Below, in pieces: positions 30,744 to 39,453 of a stretch of DNA of 40,985 bases. Source of the DNA: an uncultured Opitutaceae bacterium (lineage in GTDB: Bacteria; Verrucomicrobiota; Verrucomicrobiia; Opitutales; Opitutaceae); assembly GCA_937958045.1 (NCBI GenBank), contig CALFXL010000007.1:1-40985 (forward strand), given 5' to 3'. The translations under genes and the position numbers were made by a program. Within the stretch, counting starts at the first letter, position 1; every line of letters starts with the position of its first letter. The notes beneath the pieces are model-generated. The model ran no database searches. It was given only the letters and a program-made list of their open reading frames with translations, and was not told where the DNA came from.

Positions 30744-31454
30744 TTATTTCTCGTTGTCGTCTCCGTCCACCGGGCGCTCGAGCTCTTCGCGGCACTCGTT
30801 CATGACGCGGAGATAAATCTCGCGAAGGTCGAAGAGGCGGTTGAGGGCATCTTCACGGAAACTCGCGAGCGAGCGGGAGAAGGTGGCGGCCTTTTCGTCG
30901 ATCAAGGAGAGCGTGCGATTGAGGTCACGGAGCGCGCGTTTGAAGAGGCTGATCGCCATCGCGTAGTCCCCAAAATCGAGTGCTTGGATCGCGAGGGTGG
31001 CGTTTTCGTCGCCGCGGTGGAGCGAGGATTGGAATGTCAGTGCGAGCGATTGCGGAACTTTTTGTGGATCGTGCGCGATGCTTTCCCAGCTGCGCTTGAG
31101 GCTGAGCTGGATGGCTTTTAGCGCGATGAAGATCGGATTCTTGTGAAGGGTGTACGGATCGGAATCGATTTCCGCCGTGTCGTCCGCGTCGCGCAAATCG
31201 TCGATTTCATCGTCGGCGTCGTCACCGAGGGTGGTGCCTTCGGAGCTCCAATCTTCCTTGTCCCAACCCATCACGTGGGCGACCTCATCGAGGCGCTCGG
31301 GGTGATCCTTCAACTGCTCATAGAACGCGAGGTAGCGGATAACGACTTCGTCTTGATGGCGGAGATATTGCTCCCAATCGAATTCGTTCCACGCCAGATC
31401 ACCACGCTCATCCCACTCGTTGTCGGAGGGGCCGTCAGGGTTGAAGTTACTCAT
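30744..31454 (-). CDS. Unrecognised acidic soluble protein
   Basis: A 236-residue protein I cannot assign. Residues 1-100 are acidic and aromatic (NEWDERGDLAWNEFDWEQYLRHQ region, then a run of Asp around DDADDEIDDLRDADD at about 79-93). The C-terminal half (about 105-230) is predicted helical, with repeated AIQ and FKRALRDLNRTLSLIDEKA heptads, suggesting a helical bundle or coiled coil. No signal peptide or membrane segment is seen. It is a single-gene unit: divergent from acylphosphatase, with a terminator after its stop. ATG at 31454 was taken as the start; the frame upstream is open but looks non-coding. Confidence 0.75.
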   Translation of the reverse strand: MSNFNPDGPSDNEWDERGDLAWNEFDWEQYLRHQDEVVIRYLAFYEQLKDHPERLDEVAHVMGWDKEDWSSEGTTLGDDADDEIDDLRDADDTAEIDSDPYTLHKNPIFIALKAIQLSLKRSWESIAHDPQKVPQSLALTFQSSLHRGDENATLAIQALDFGDYAMAISLFKRALRDLNRTLSLIDEKAATFSRSLASFREDALNRLFDLREIYLRVMNECREELERPVDGDDNEK

Positions 31455-31596
31455 TCTGTAGGTTGGAAAATGTGGGCGCACCGTGCGGCCCGACTGAGGG
31501 AAACGCAAACGCAAAAGCCTCGAAGGCGCCAGCCTGGACCGGAAATTTTTGCAGGTTGAACCGGGGCCCGCTTCTGGTAGCTTGCACATCGTCCAT

Positions 31597-31872
31597 ATGA
31601 GCGAGATTCATCACGAGACGGTGTTCTTCACAGGGCGGGTGCAGGGCGTGGGATTTCGGTACACGACCTTTCAGATCGCCAAAGAGTTCGAAGTCAGCGG
31701 CTTCGTGAAAAATCTTCTCGACGGACGCGTCCAACTCGAAGCGGAAGGGCGGACTGCCGAAGTCGACGCCTTTATCAAAGCGGTCGAGGAGCGCATGCAC
31801 GGATTTATTCGTAAAGTAGAGCGTACCAGCGAGAAACGTACGCCACAGTACGCGGGATTCATCATTGCCTAA
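31597..31872 (+). CDS. acyP: Acylphosphatase
   Basis: A 91-residue protein with the complete family pattern. The phosphate-binding loop GRVQGVGFRYTT holds the catalytic Arg, and the conserved Asn is in FVKNLLDGRVQLEAEG. It hydrolyses acyl phosphates such as acetyl phosphate or 1,3-bisphosphoglycerate. ATG at 31597 was chosen because the upstream 16 codons are not family-like. It is separate from the cys genes downstream: a 173-nt AT-rich gap follows. Confidence 0.96.
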   Translation: MSEIHHETVFFTGRVQGVGFRYTTFQIAKEFEVSGFVKNLLDGRVQLEAEGRTAEVDAFIKAVEERMHGFIRKVERTSEKRTPQYAGFIIA

Positions 31873-32045
31873 AGCTGATGCGTACGGAGGGCGAATCGAC
31901 GGTGTGTTCGAGGCAAATTAAGGCTTTGATCTATGATGAACGGTCTCCTATCACGCTGATTTTTAGTTAATTACGATTCTTTCCTGGGATTTATCTTGAA
32001 TGCTCTAATTTAACCTTATTTGGTTTATTAACAAACTAAAGATAA
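31873..32045 (+). promoter_or_regulatory. AT-rich leader before the sulfate-activation genes
   Basis: A 173-nt gap much richer in A and T than anything else in the window. It includes an imperfect inverted repeat TTTGGTTT (32019-32026) and AAACTAAA (32033-32040) with a 6-nt spacer, next to the cysC start. Local T- and A-rich runs would suit a promoter or regulator site. I see no SAM riboswitch core, though I cannot rule one out by eye. Confidence 0.5.
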
Positions 32046-32654
32046 ATGGCCGGCGACAATATCCATCCGATCTTTGACCGCGTGCTGAGTCGGTCCGACA
32101 AAGAAGCGCGTTTGAAGCAGCGGGCGCGGGTGATCTGGCTCTATGGTTTGTCGGGATCGGGGAAAAGCACGCTGGGCGTGGCGCTGGAGAGGCGTTTATT
32201 TACGGAGGGTTTCACCACGCATTTATTGGACGGCGACAATGTCCGCACGGGGCTTAATCGCGGACTCGGGTTTTCGCGGGAAGATCGCGCGGAGAACATC
32301 CGGCGTGTGGCCGAAGTGGCCAAGCTCTTCGTGCAGGCGGGCGTGATCACGATCTGCTCGTTTGTGACCCCGTTGCGGAGTTTGCGGGCGTCGGCGCGCG
32401 GGATCATCGGTACGGAAGATTTTTTCGAGGTTTACGTGAAGGCGTCTTACGAGACCTGCGCGCGTCGCGATCCCAAGGGACTTTATGCCAAGGCGGCTGC
32501 GGGAGGCGTGCCGCAGTTCACGGGAAAAGACTCCGCCTTTGAAGAGCCGGAAGCCGGCGAGGCGCCGCTGGTGATCGACACGGAAGTCGAGTCGGTCGAG
32601 GCGTCGCTGGAGCGCCTGCTCGCGGCGGTTCGTATCCAAGTTTCACATACATGA
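32046..32654 (+). CDS. cysC: Adenylylsulfate (APS) kinase
   Basis: Phosphorylates adenylylsulfate to PAPS for sulfate assimilation. The 202-residue protein has Walker A GLSGSGKST (34-42), the DGDNVR and LNRGLGFSREDRAENIRR segments, and FVEVYVKASYETCARRDPKGLYAKA. Its start follows the AT-rich leader, and its end overlaps cysD by 4 nt (ATGA). Order cysC-cysD-cysN, rather than a cysN-cysC fusion, is noteworthy but not rare. Confidence 0.95.
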   Translation: MAGDNIHPIFDRVLSRSDKEARLKQRARVIWLYGLSGSGKSTLGVALERRLFTEGFTTHLLDGDNVRTGLNRGLGFSREDRAENIRRVAEVAKLFVQAGVITICSFVTPLRSLRASARGIIGTEDFFEVYVKASYETCARRDPKGLYAKAAAGGVPQFTGKDSAFEEPEAGEAPLVIDTEVESVEASLERLLAAVRIQVSHT

Positions 32655-33556
32655 GTTCGTACAATCTGACCCATCTCGCGCAACTGGAGCACGAGGCGAT
32701 TTTCGTGATGCGGGAAGTCGCCGCGCAATTTGAACGGCCCGCCCTGTTGTTTTCCGGCGGCAAAGATTCGATTGTGATGGTGCGTCTCGCGCAAAAAGCA
32801 TTCGCCCCCGCGAAGTTTCCGTTTCCGCTGCTGCACATCGACACCGGCCATAATTTTCCCGAAGCGATCACTTACCGTGACTGGCTCGCGAAGGAAGTCG
32901 GCGCGCGCCTCATCGTTCGCTACGTCGAGGACTCTATTAAAGCTGGCCGCGCGGTTGAAGAGAAAGGCCCGAATCCCTCACGCAATGGTCTTCAAACCGT
33001 GACGCTCCTCGACGCGATCGAAGAACTGAAGCTCGATGCCTGCTTGGGCGGCGCGCGTCGCGACGAAGAAAAGGCGCGCGCGAAAGAACGTTTCTTTTCG
33101 CACCGCGATGAGTTCGGCCAGTGGGACCCGAAAAACCAGCGCCCCGAGCTCTGGAATCTTTTCAATGGTCGCAAGAGCCACGGGGAACACTTCCGCGTGT
33201 TTCCGCTCTCGAACTGGACGGAGATGGATGTGTGGCAGTACATCGCGCGCGAAAACATTCCGCTGCCGTCGTTGTATTTCTCGCACGAACGCGAAGTGGT
33301 GAACCGCAACGGTACTCTGCTCGCGAACACACCGTTCATCACGGTGCTGCCAGGCGAAACGGTGGAAAAACGCATCGTGCGTTTCCGCACCGTGGGCGAC
33401 GCGACATGCACCGGCGCCGTGGAATCGCGCGCCTCGACGCTTGCAGACATCGTGCAGGAAGTCGCCGCCGCCCGTCAGACCGAACGTGGCACGCGCGCCG
33501 ACGACAAACGCTCCGAGACCGCCATGGAAGACCGCAAGAAGGCGGGATACTTCTAA
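32651..33556 (+). CDS. cysD: Sulfate adenylyltransferase, small subunit
   Basis: Forms adenylylsulfate from ATP and sulfate, with the GTPase partner CysN. The 301 residues show the ATP pyrophosphatase loop FSGGKDS (34-40), the LLHIDTGHNFPE segment, ACLGGARRDEEKARAKER and an RNGTLLANTPFITVLPGETVEK segment. The start overlaps cysC by 4 nt, so translation is coupled. A gap of 106 nt with a repeat separates it from cysN. Confidence 0.96.
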   Translation: MSSYNLTHLAQLEHEAIFVMREVAAQFERPALLFSGGKDSIVMVRLAQKAFAPAKFPFPLLHIDTGHNFPEAITYRDWLAKEVGARLIVRYVEDSIKAGRAVEEKGPNPSRNGLQTVTLLDAIEELKLDACLGGARRDEEKARAKERFFSHRDEFGQWDPKNQRPELWNLFNGRKSHGEHFRVFPLSNWTEMDVWQYIARENIPLPSLYFSHEREVVNRNGTLLANTPFITVLPGETVEKRIVRFRTVGDATCTGAVESRASTLADIVQEVAAARQTERGTRADDKRSETAMEDRKKAGYF

Positions 33557-33560
33557 AACA

Positions 33561-33660
33561 ATGGCCGAAATCGGAAGGCCCAATGCCGAAGGTCGGATGA
33601 CCTGAAGCACGGACTTCTTCTGGTTTTCGGCTTCGAATTTCGCATTCCGGATTTTCAAAC
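33561..33660. repeat. Inverted repeat of CCGAA-like units between cysD and cysN
   Basis: Left arm (33561-33597) contains CCGAAAT, CGGAAGG, CCCAATG, CCGAAGG. The right arm (33613-33660), read on the other strand, contains CCGGAAT, GCGAAAT, TCGAAGC, CGAAAAC. Period is about 7 nt. Despite lying inside an operon it has no terminator-like U-run. Confidence 0.65.
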
Positions 33661-33662
33661 CC

Positions 33663-34934
33663 ATGTCCCATTCTGACGCTCATTACCTTTCCATGGACCT
33701 GCTCCGCTTCACGACGGCGGGCAGTGTTGATGACGGCAAATCCACCTTGATCGGCCGTCTGCTGTACGACTCGAAAGCCATCTTTGAAGACCAGCTCGAT
33801 GCGATCGAGCGCGCCACCGAGCAACGCGGCGAAGATCATCTCAATCTTTCTCTTCTCACCGACGGACTGCGCGCCGAACGCGAGCAGGGCATTACCATCG
33901 ACGTCGCTTACCGCTATTTCGCGACGCCGAAGCGTAAGTTCATCATCGCCGACACGCCTGGCCACATCCAGTACACGCGCAACATGGTGACGGGGGCCTC
34001 CACCGCCAATCTCGCCATCATCCTCATCGACGCGCGAAAAGGTGTCATCGAACAAACGTGCCGCCACTCGTTCATCGCGTCGTTGCTGCGCATCCCGCAC
34101 ATCGTGGTTTGCGTAAACAAAATGGACCTCGTCGATTTCAAGGAGGAGGTCTTCAACGACATCGTCGCGCGCTACAGCGAGTTCGCGTCGCGCCTCGAAG
34201 TGCCGGACATCAAGTTCATCCCGATCAGCGCTCTGCATGGCGACAATGTCGTGGAAAAATCCACGAACATGCCCTGGTACCAAGGCGCGCCGCTGCTCTA
34301 CACGCTTGAGACGGTCTACATCGGCAGCGACGCGAATCATATCGATGCACGTTTTCCCGTGCAGACGGTGATCCGTCCCAACACGGATGAGTATCACGAT
34401 TTTCGCGGTTTCGCCGGACGCGTGGCCGGCGGTGTATTCAAAGTCGGCGACGAAGTGCTCGCGCTGCCTTCCGGTTTCACATCCACGATCAAATCGCTGC
34501 ACGCGCCGCAGGGCGATGTGTCAGAAGTCTTTTCGCCGATGTCGGTCGTGATGACGCTCAACGACGAAATCGATATTTCTCGTGGCGGCATGATCGTGAA
34601 GCCCAACAACCAGCCGCAGATCAGCCAAGATCTCGAGGCGATGGTGTGCTGGTTCTCCGCGGCCAAGCTGAATCCAAACGGCAAATACATCCTCCGTCAC
34701 ACGACGCGCGAAGTGAAATGCGCGATCAAAGCCGTGCGCTACAAAGTGAACATCAACACGCTTCACAAAGTGGAGGGCGACGCCGAGATCGCGATGAACG
34801 ACATTGGTCGTGTGCAGATCCGCACGGCGTCGCCGTTGTTCTTCGATTCATACAAGCGCAACCGGAACACCGGCAGCATCATCTTGATCGACGAATTCAC
34901 CAACGCCACCGTGGCGGCGGGCATGATTCTTTGA
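33663..34934 (+). CDS. cysN: Sulfate adenylyltransferase, GTPase subunit
   Basis: GTPase that drives CysD. The 423-residue protein has the P-loop GSVDDGKST (20-28), the switch II DTPGH, the NKMD specificity motif, and two translation-factor-like beta-barrel domains after about 220. RGFAGRVAGGVFKVGDEV and QISQDLEAMVCWFS match CysN. It lacks a fused C-terminal APS kinase, consistent with the separate cysC. Initiation is at ATG 33663, directly after the repeat. Confidence 0.96.
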   Translation: MSHSDAHYLSMDLLRFTTAGSVDDGKSTLIGRLLYDSKAIFEDQLDAIERATEQRGEDHLNLSLLTDGLRAEREQGITIDVAYRYFATPKRKFIIADTPGHIQYTRNMVTGASTANLAIILIDARKGVIEQTCRHSFIASLLRIPHIVVCVNKMDLVDFKEEVFNDIVARYSEFASRLEVPDIKFIPISALHGDNVVEKSTNMPWYQGAPLLYTLETVYIGSDANHIDARFPVQTVIRPNTDEYHDFRGFAGRVAGGVFKVGDEVLALPSGFTSTIKSLHAPQGDVSEVFSPMSVVMTLNDEIDISRGGMIVKPNNQPQISQDLEAMVCWFSAAKLNPNGKYILRHTTREVKCAIKAVRYKVNINTLHKVEGDAEIAMNDIGRVQIRTASPLFFDSYKRNRNTGSIILIDEFTNATVAAGMIL

Positions 34935-35036
34935 TCGGAGATTGACCCGTCGCGTAAGGAGTATTGTTGCCGGCGACGGATCGTTGGTGATTCGGAGATT
35001 TTCAGCCGCGGCTTTTTCGCTACAACCGCGGCTCTC

Positions 35037-35912
35037 ATGTCTCTCGCCGTCTGGATCTCCGCCACTCGTCCACGCACCTTGCCGGCCGCGCTCGCGCCGG
35101 TGCTGGTTGGTTCCGCGTTCGCGTGGCGCGACAACTCGCTCGTTTGGCCGGCGGCTCTGGCCTGTCTCGGATTCGCGTTGCTGATTCAGATCGGGACGAA
35201 TTTCGCGAACGACTATTTCGATTTCATCAAAGGCGCGGACACGGCGGAGCGGGTAGGGCCGAGACGCGCGGTGGCGTCGGGTTTGGTATCTCCCGTCAAA
35301 ATGAAACTCGCGACGATCTTGGTTTTCGCCGCGGCGTTTTTAGTCGGACTCACGTTGCTCAAATACGGGAGTTGGCCGCTGCTCGTCATCGGCGTGACGA
35401 GTATTCTGTGCGGCATCGCCTACACAGGCGGACCGTATCCGCTCGGCTACAACGGACTCGGCGATGTTTTTGTTTTTATCTTTTTCGGGCTGGTTGCAGT
35501 CGGCGCCACTTACTTCGTGCAAGCCGGCGCCGTAACCTTTGACGTGATGCTCGCGGCGTGTGCGGTGGGGCTGCTTTCAACGAACATTCTGCTCGTGAAT
35601 AATTATCGCGACGTGGAGACCGATGCGAAGGCGGGCAAGCGCACGCTGGTCGTTCGCTTTGGGCGACGTTTCGCGCGAATCCAATTTGGTGTTTCGTTGG
35701 CGGTGGCGTTCACGATTCCCGTGCATCTGGTGCTGCGGGGATATCCACTGCCCGCGCTTTTACCGCTCGCGATTCTGCCGCTTGCACTACGACAGATCGT
35801 GCGGCTCGCCGCGGCGCGCACGCCGGCCGAGCTCATCGCCCTGCTCGGCGATACAGGAAAGCTGCTCGCGCTTTATGCGATCCTGCTGTCGGCAGGCGTG
35901 ATCGCCGGCTGA
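35037..35912 (+). CDS. menA: 1,4-dihydroxy-2-naphthoate polyprenyltransferase
   Basis: Inner-membrane UbiA-superfamily enzyme that attaches the isoprenoid tail of menaquinone. The 291 residues contain about eight hydrophobic segments. The two Asp-rich motifs are NDYFDFIKGADTAERVGP (58-75) and NNYRDVETDAKAGKRTL (188-204), both typical of MenA. It follows cysN by 102 nt and may be part of the same unit or have its own promoter. Its stop is 4 nt from that of the convergent peptidase gene. Other men genes are outside the window. Confidence 0.94.
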   Translation: MSLAVWISATRPRTLPAALAPVLVGSAFAWRDNSLVWPAALACLGFALLIQIGTNFANDYFDFIKGADTAERVGPRRAVASGLVSPVKMKLATILVFAAAFLVGLTLLKYGSWPLLVIGVTSILCGIAYTGGPYPLGYNGLGDVFVFIFFGLVAVGATYFVQAGAVTFDVMLAACAVGLLSTNILLVNNYRDVETDAKAGKRTLVVRFGRRFARIQFGVSLAVAFTIPVHLVLRGYPLPALLPLAILPLALRQIVRLAAARTPAELIALLGDTGKLLALYAILLSAGVIAG

Positions 35913-35916
35913 TCGA

Positions 35917-38115
35917 TTATTCACCGATGAATCGACGGAAGAACTCGTCGAAACGTAGCAAACGATCGATGCGCTGAGCGGGATCGCCGGAGCGATTCAA
36001 CTCGTGAGTCGCATACGGGTAACGCACGTATTCGACCGGTCGATTGAGCACCTTGAGCGCGCGGAACAACATCTCGCTCTGCACCGTGCCGGTGCGGCGG
36101 TCGTTGTCGCCGTGCTCGATCATCAACGGTGTGTAGATATGCTCGGCGTGCGAGAGCGGCGACTGCGCATCGAGAAGGCGACGGATCGACGGTTGCCATG
36201 GGTATCCACCAAAATGATACGGCACGAGACGCCACGCGCTGCCCTCGCCGAAGAATGTCGCGAGATCGTAGATGCCCCGCTGCGCGATGGCGGCTTTGAA
36301 GCGTTTGTCGCGCGAGATGATCCACGCCGCGAGATAACCGCCGTAGCTGCCGCCGGTGATGACGAGGCGGTTTTTATCCACCCACGGTTCGTTGCAGGCG
36401 CGATCGGTTGCGGCAAGAACATCGGAGCCGGGCCCGGGACCCCAATTTTGATAACTCGCGCGCTGGAATTCATAGCCGTAGCCGGCGGAGCCGCGAGGAT
36501 TGCAGTAGAGCACGCCGTAGCCGTGGGCGGCGAAAAACTGAAACTCGTGCCACATCGATGGATCGCCTGGCCCCCACATGACCTGAGGTCCGCCGTGCAG
36601 TATGACGACGAGCGGATATTTTTTGCCCTGCTCGAAATTCGCCGGGCGCATCAGCCAGAATTCCACGCTGGTTTTGTCGAAGGTTTCGATTTGGAAACGT
36701 TGCGGCGTCGAAAGTGTTTTCGTGCGCAGCCACTCGCTATTATGCGAGGTGAGCACGCGCAGCTCTTTGGTGGCGAGATTCACGCGAAACAGCTCGTATG
36801 GATTGTACGAACGCGTGAGCACGACGACCGCTACGCCTTCTGCGAGATCATAACCACGGATGCCGAGCGCGGCGCCGCTGAGACCTTCAGGCTCGGAATC
36901 GCCGGCGGCGGCAACGCGGAAGAGCGGATGCCCGCCGTTGGACGGCGAGGTGAAGTAAATGTATTTGCCGTCGATCGACCATTTGGGGCGAGCGACGCTA
37001 CGGTCGAATTGCGCTGTGAGCACTTTGGGCGCACCGCCATCGGCCGGGATGATGCCGAGCTGAGTCTGCGCGTAAGTGAGGTCTGAAAGGTTTTCGATGA
37101 GGAAGGCGACGGTGCGCGCATCGGGTGAAGCAGTCGGGCGTGTGTAAGAAAATTTCGGCGTGTGCAGGAGCAGGCGTGGTGGTTGTCCATCGAGACCGAC
37201 ACTCCACAACGCGCGTTCGAGCACGCGATCGGGGTGAATCGCGCCCGGCGATTCGGCGCTGAAAATCACGCGCGGACCGCTCTCGGAGCGGACCCACTCG
37301 GAGCCCTCGGCACTGAGAAATCCCGGCGTGAGCAAACGCACATCCGCGTTTTCTTCAGGCGGCGCCGCGTAGAGGTGGATGAACGTTTCCTCGGGTTCGA
37401 GATCGCTGACACCGATGAATTCGAGTCGCGTGAAAACGCGCGGATTGCCGGCGGCCTCGCGACGATCGAGCCAGCGGCGTTCGCCTGCGCGGTCGCCGCT
37501 GAAGGCGGACGCGTTTTTGTCGTCGCCATTGTTGATGCTGGGAAGTCCGCGTCCCGGCCGCTCGTCCGGCCACACGTAGCTGGAACTCGCATCGGGATGT
37601 TCGGCGAGTTCGCGTCGAACCTGCGAGAGCGTGAGCGTGGAATGAAACAGCAGTAAATCGCCGTCGGGCGACCAACGCGGATGCGTGGCCCCGGTGGGCA
37701 TGTCGGTGACGCGAAACGCTTCGCCGCCGGGAGCGAGCGGAAGTATCCAAATTTGTGGTACATTTTTCTCCGTGCGTACGAACGCGATGCTTTCGCCGCG
37801 CGGGTGCCAGACGGGCGAGTGTGCGTTGCCGTCGCCGCGCGTGAGTTGAACGGGGCTGCTCTGTCCATCCAACGAAACCATCCAGACCTGCGTGCGGTAG
37901 TTGTGCTCACCTGGCCGGTCGGGTTTTTCTTCGATGCTGCGTACGGTGTACACGACGCGGGTCGCGTCGGGCGAAATCGCGGGCGTGCCGAGCTGTTTGA
38001 GATTCAGCAGGTCTTTCGCGCCGATCAGGTTGTCGGATGCGATGAGCGAGGTGGAGAGAAGCAACACGAGGCAGAACAAGCGACCGACGCGTTGAAAACG
38101 GGGCGTGCGAATCAT
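35917..38115 (-). CDS. Secreted S9-family peptidase (prolyl oligopeptidase/acylaminoacyl peptidase type)
   Basis: A 732-residue exported serine peptidase. A signal peptide with a hydrophobic core (FCLVLLLSTSLIA) precedes a beta-propeller region (about 30-460) with repeated WSPDG/SPDA-type blades. The C-terminal alpha/beta hydrolase has the nucleophile Ser in GGSYGGYLAAW, the Asp in IEHGDNDRRTG and the His in YPYATHELNRSG. It likely cleaves short peptides in the periplasm or outside. Three in-frame ATGs (38145, 38127, 38115) are possible; 38115 is used as it places a basic region directly before the signal core. It diverges from the dNTPase gene by about 50 nt. Confidence 0.88.
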   Translation of the reverse strand: MIRTPRFQRVGRLFCLVLLLSTSLIASDNLIGAKDLLNLKQLGTPAISPDATRVVYTVRSIEEKPDRPGEHNYRTQVWMVSLDGQSSPVQLTRGDGNAHSPVWHPRGESIAFVRTEKNVPQIWILPLAPGGEAFRVTDMPTGATHPRWSPDGDLLLFHSTLTLSQVRRELAEHPDASSSYVWPDERPGRGLPSINNGDDKNASAFSGDRAGERRWLDRREAAGNPRVFTRLEFIGVSDLEPEETFIHLYAAPPEENADVRLLTPGFLSAEGSEWVRSESGPRVIFSAESPGAIHPDRVLERALWSVGLDGQPPRLLLHTPKFSYTRPTASPDARTVAFLIENLSDLTYAQTQLGIIPADGGAPKVLTAQFDRSVARPKWSIDGKYIYFTSPSNGGHPLFRVAAAGDSEPEGLSGAALGIRGYDLAEGVAVVVLTRSYNPYELFRVNLATKELRVLTSHNSEWLRTKTLSTPQRFQIETFDKTSVEFWLMRPANFEQGKKYPLVVILHGGPQVMWGPGDPSMWHEFQFFAAHGYGVLYCNPRGSAGYGYEFQRASYQNWGPGPGSDVLAATDRACNEPWVDKNRLVITGGSYGGYLAAWIISRDKRFKAAIAQRGIYDLATFFGEGSAWRLVPYHFGGYPWQPSIRRLLDAQSPLSHAEHIYTPLMIEHGDNDRRTGTVQSEMLFRALKVLNRPVEYVRYPYATHELNRSGDPAQRIDRLLRFDEFFRRFIGE

Positions 38116-38166
38116 GGAGGTTGGCATTCGGCAGTGGCGGCTCATCGTGTTTCGGCAATTTATCCG

Positions 38167-39438
38167 ATGACGGCGAACCGTTTCTATTCAGACTTCGACA
38201 CAGAGACCCTCGAGGCTCCGAGAAAAAGTGATTATCGCAGCGCTTTTCAGATCGATCGGGACCGCCTGATCCATTCGCACGCGTTTCGAAAGCTGCAGTC
38301 GAAAACACAGGTGTTTCTGTCCGGCGAATACGATTTCTACCGGACACGCCTCACGCATTCGATGGAGGTCGCGCAGATCGGTCGCTCGATTTGCCAATGG
38401 CTGCGCTCGCAAGGAGGACCGTTGAAAGACGATTTTTTTATCGATCCGGACTTGGTCGAAGCGGTTTGCCTCGCACACGATCTTGGGCATCCGCCGTTTG
38501 GCCATTCCGGTGAACGCACGCTGCAGGAGTTGATGAAGCAGTACGGCGGTTTCGAAGGAAACGCGCAGACGCTGCACTTGCTGACGGAAACGATTTATCA
38601 GAACGAAAGCTCCGTGCGCGGCATGCAGCCGACGCGAGCGCTCTTGGACGGCGTGCTCAAGTACAAGAAGTTGTACCGCGAATACACGGAGACGCCCGAG
38701 AAACATTTTCTCTACGACCCGCAGGTGCGCTACCGCGATTTTGTCTTTGGTGGCAGCGCGATTCCCGAAGCGTTGCACGAGGGAAAAAAGCTGAACCATT
38801 TCAAATCGGTCGAATGCCAGATCATGGATTGGGCGGACGACGCGGCGTACTCGCTCAACGACATCGTCGACGGTGTGAAGGCCGGCTTCCTCACGATCGA
38901 TCGTATCGAAATGTGGGCGGCTGGGGTGGGCATAGACCCCGAGCAGCAGCGTCATCTGGAAACGTTGATCGGCGCGATTCGCGGCGATCGGATCGAGCCG
39001 GTGTTTGCGGCGAAGACGGGTGCGTTCATCACATCGTGCCGACTGCGCGAACGCCAAAATTTTCTCTCGGAACGCACATGTCGCTATCGGTTCGAACTGG
39101 TGGTCACGCCGGAAGCGGAGCGTGAAGCGCTCTTTTTCAAACGCATGGCCAACGACATCATTTTCGAGAGTCCGCAGCTACAGCAGGTCGAACACAAGGC
39201 ACGTCGCGTGCTGTTCAGTCTTTGGCAGGCTTCATGGGAAAACTACGTCGAAAAACAGGCGCGTGTGATCAACATCCTCCCGCCGCGCGTGGGCAAACTC
39301 ATCGCCGCGGAGACGACGGTGGATGGCAAAGCGCGGCGCATCTGCGACTGGCTCGCGGGACTCACCGATGGCATGATCGTGCGGACTTATCGGCGCTTGT
39401 TCGATCCTGAGTTTGGCAGCATTCGCGATCTGAGCTGA
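38167..39438 (+). CDS. dgt: Deoxyguanosinetriphosphate triphosphohydrolase-like protein
   Basis: An HD-domain enzyme that removes triphosphate from dNTPs, mainly dGTP. The 423 residues start with RFYSDFDTETLEAPRKSDYR and have the metal site His64 in THSMEVAQIGRS, His104/Asp105 in LAHDLGHPPFGHSGE and DWADDAAYSLND. GGFEGNAQT (127-135) is also a family mark. The length suits the Dgt-like group rather than the longer E. coli Dgt. ATG at 38167 is inside a longer open frame whose first 160 codons are antisense to the S9 peptidase gene and are discounted. Confidence 0.93.
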   Translation: MTANRFYSDFDTETLEAPRKSDYRSAFQIDRDRLIHSHAFRKLQSKTQVFLSGEYDFYRTRLTHSMEVAQIGRSICQWLRSQGGPLKDDFFIDPDLVEAVCLAHDLGHPPFGHSGERTLQELMKQYGGFEGNAQTLHLLTETIYQNESSVRGMQPTRALLDGVLKYKKLYREYTETPEKHFLYDPQVRYRDFVFGGSAIPEALHEGKKLNHFKSVECQIMDWADDAAYSLNDIVDGVKAGFLTIDRIEMWAAGVGIDPEQQRHLETLIGAIRGDRIEPVFAAKTGAFITSCRLRERQNFLSERTCRYRFELVVTPEAEREALFFKRMANDIIFESPQLQQVEHKARRVLFSLWQASWENYVEKQARVINILPPRVGKLIAAETTVDGKARRICDWLAGLTDGMIVRTYRRLFDPEFGSIRDLS

Positions 39439-39453
39439 GCGCGTGCAGGGCGG

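Noticed and set aside
37681..38166. N-terminal extension of the dNTPase frame
   Set aside because: The first 160 codons are antisense to the S9 peptidase gene and do not match the family; the dNTPase family start is at 38167.
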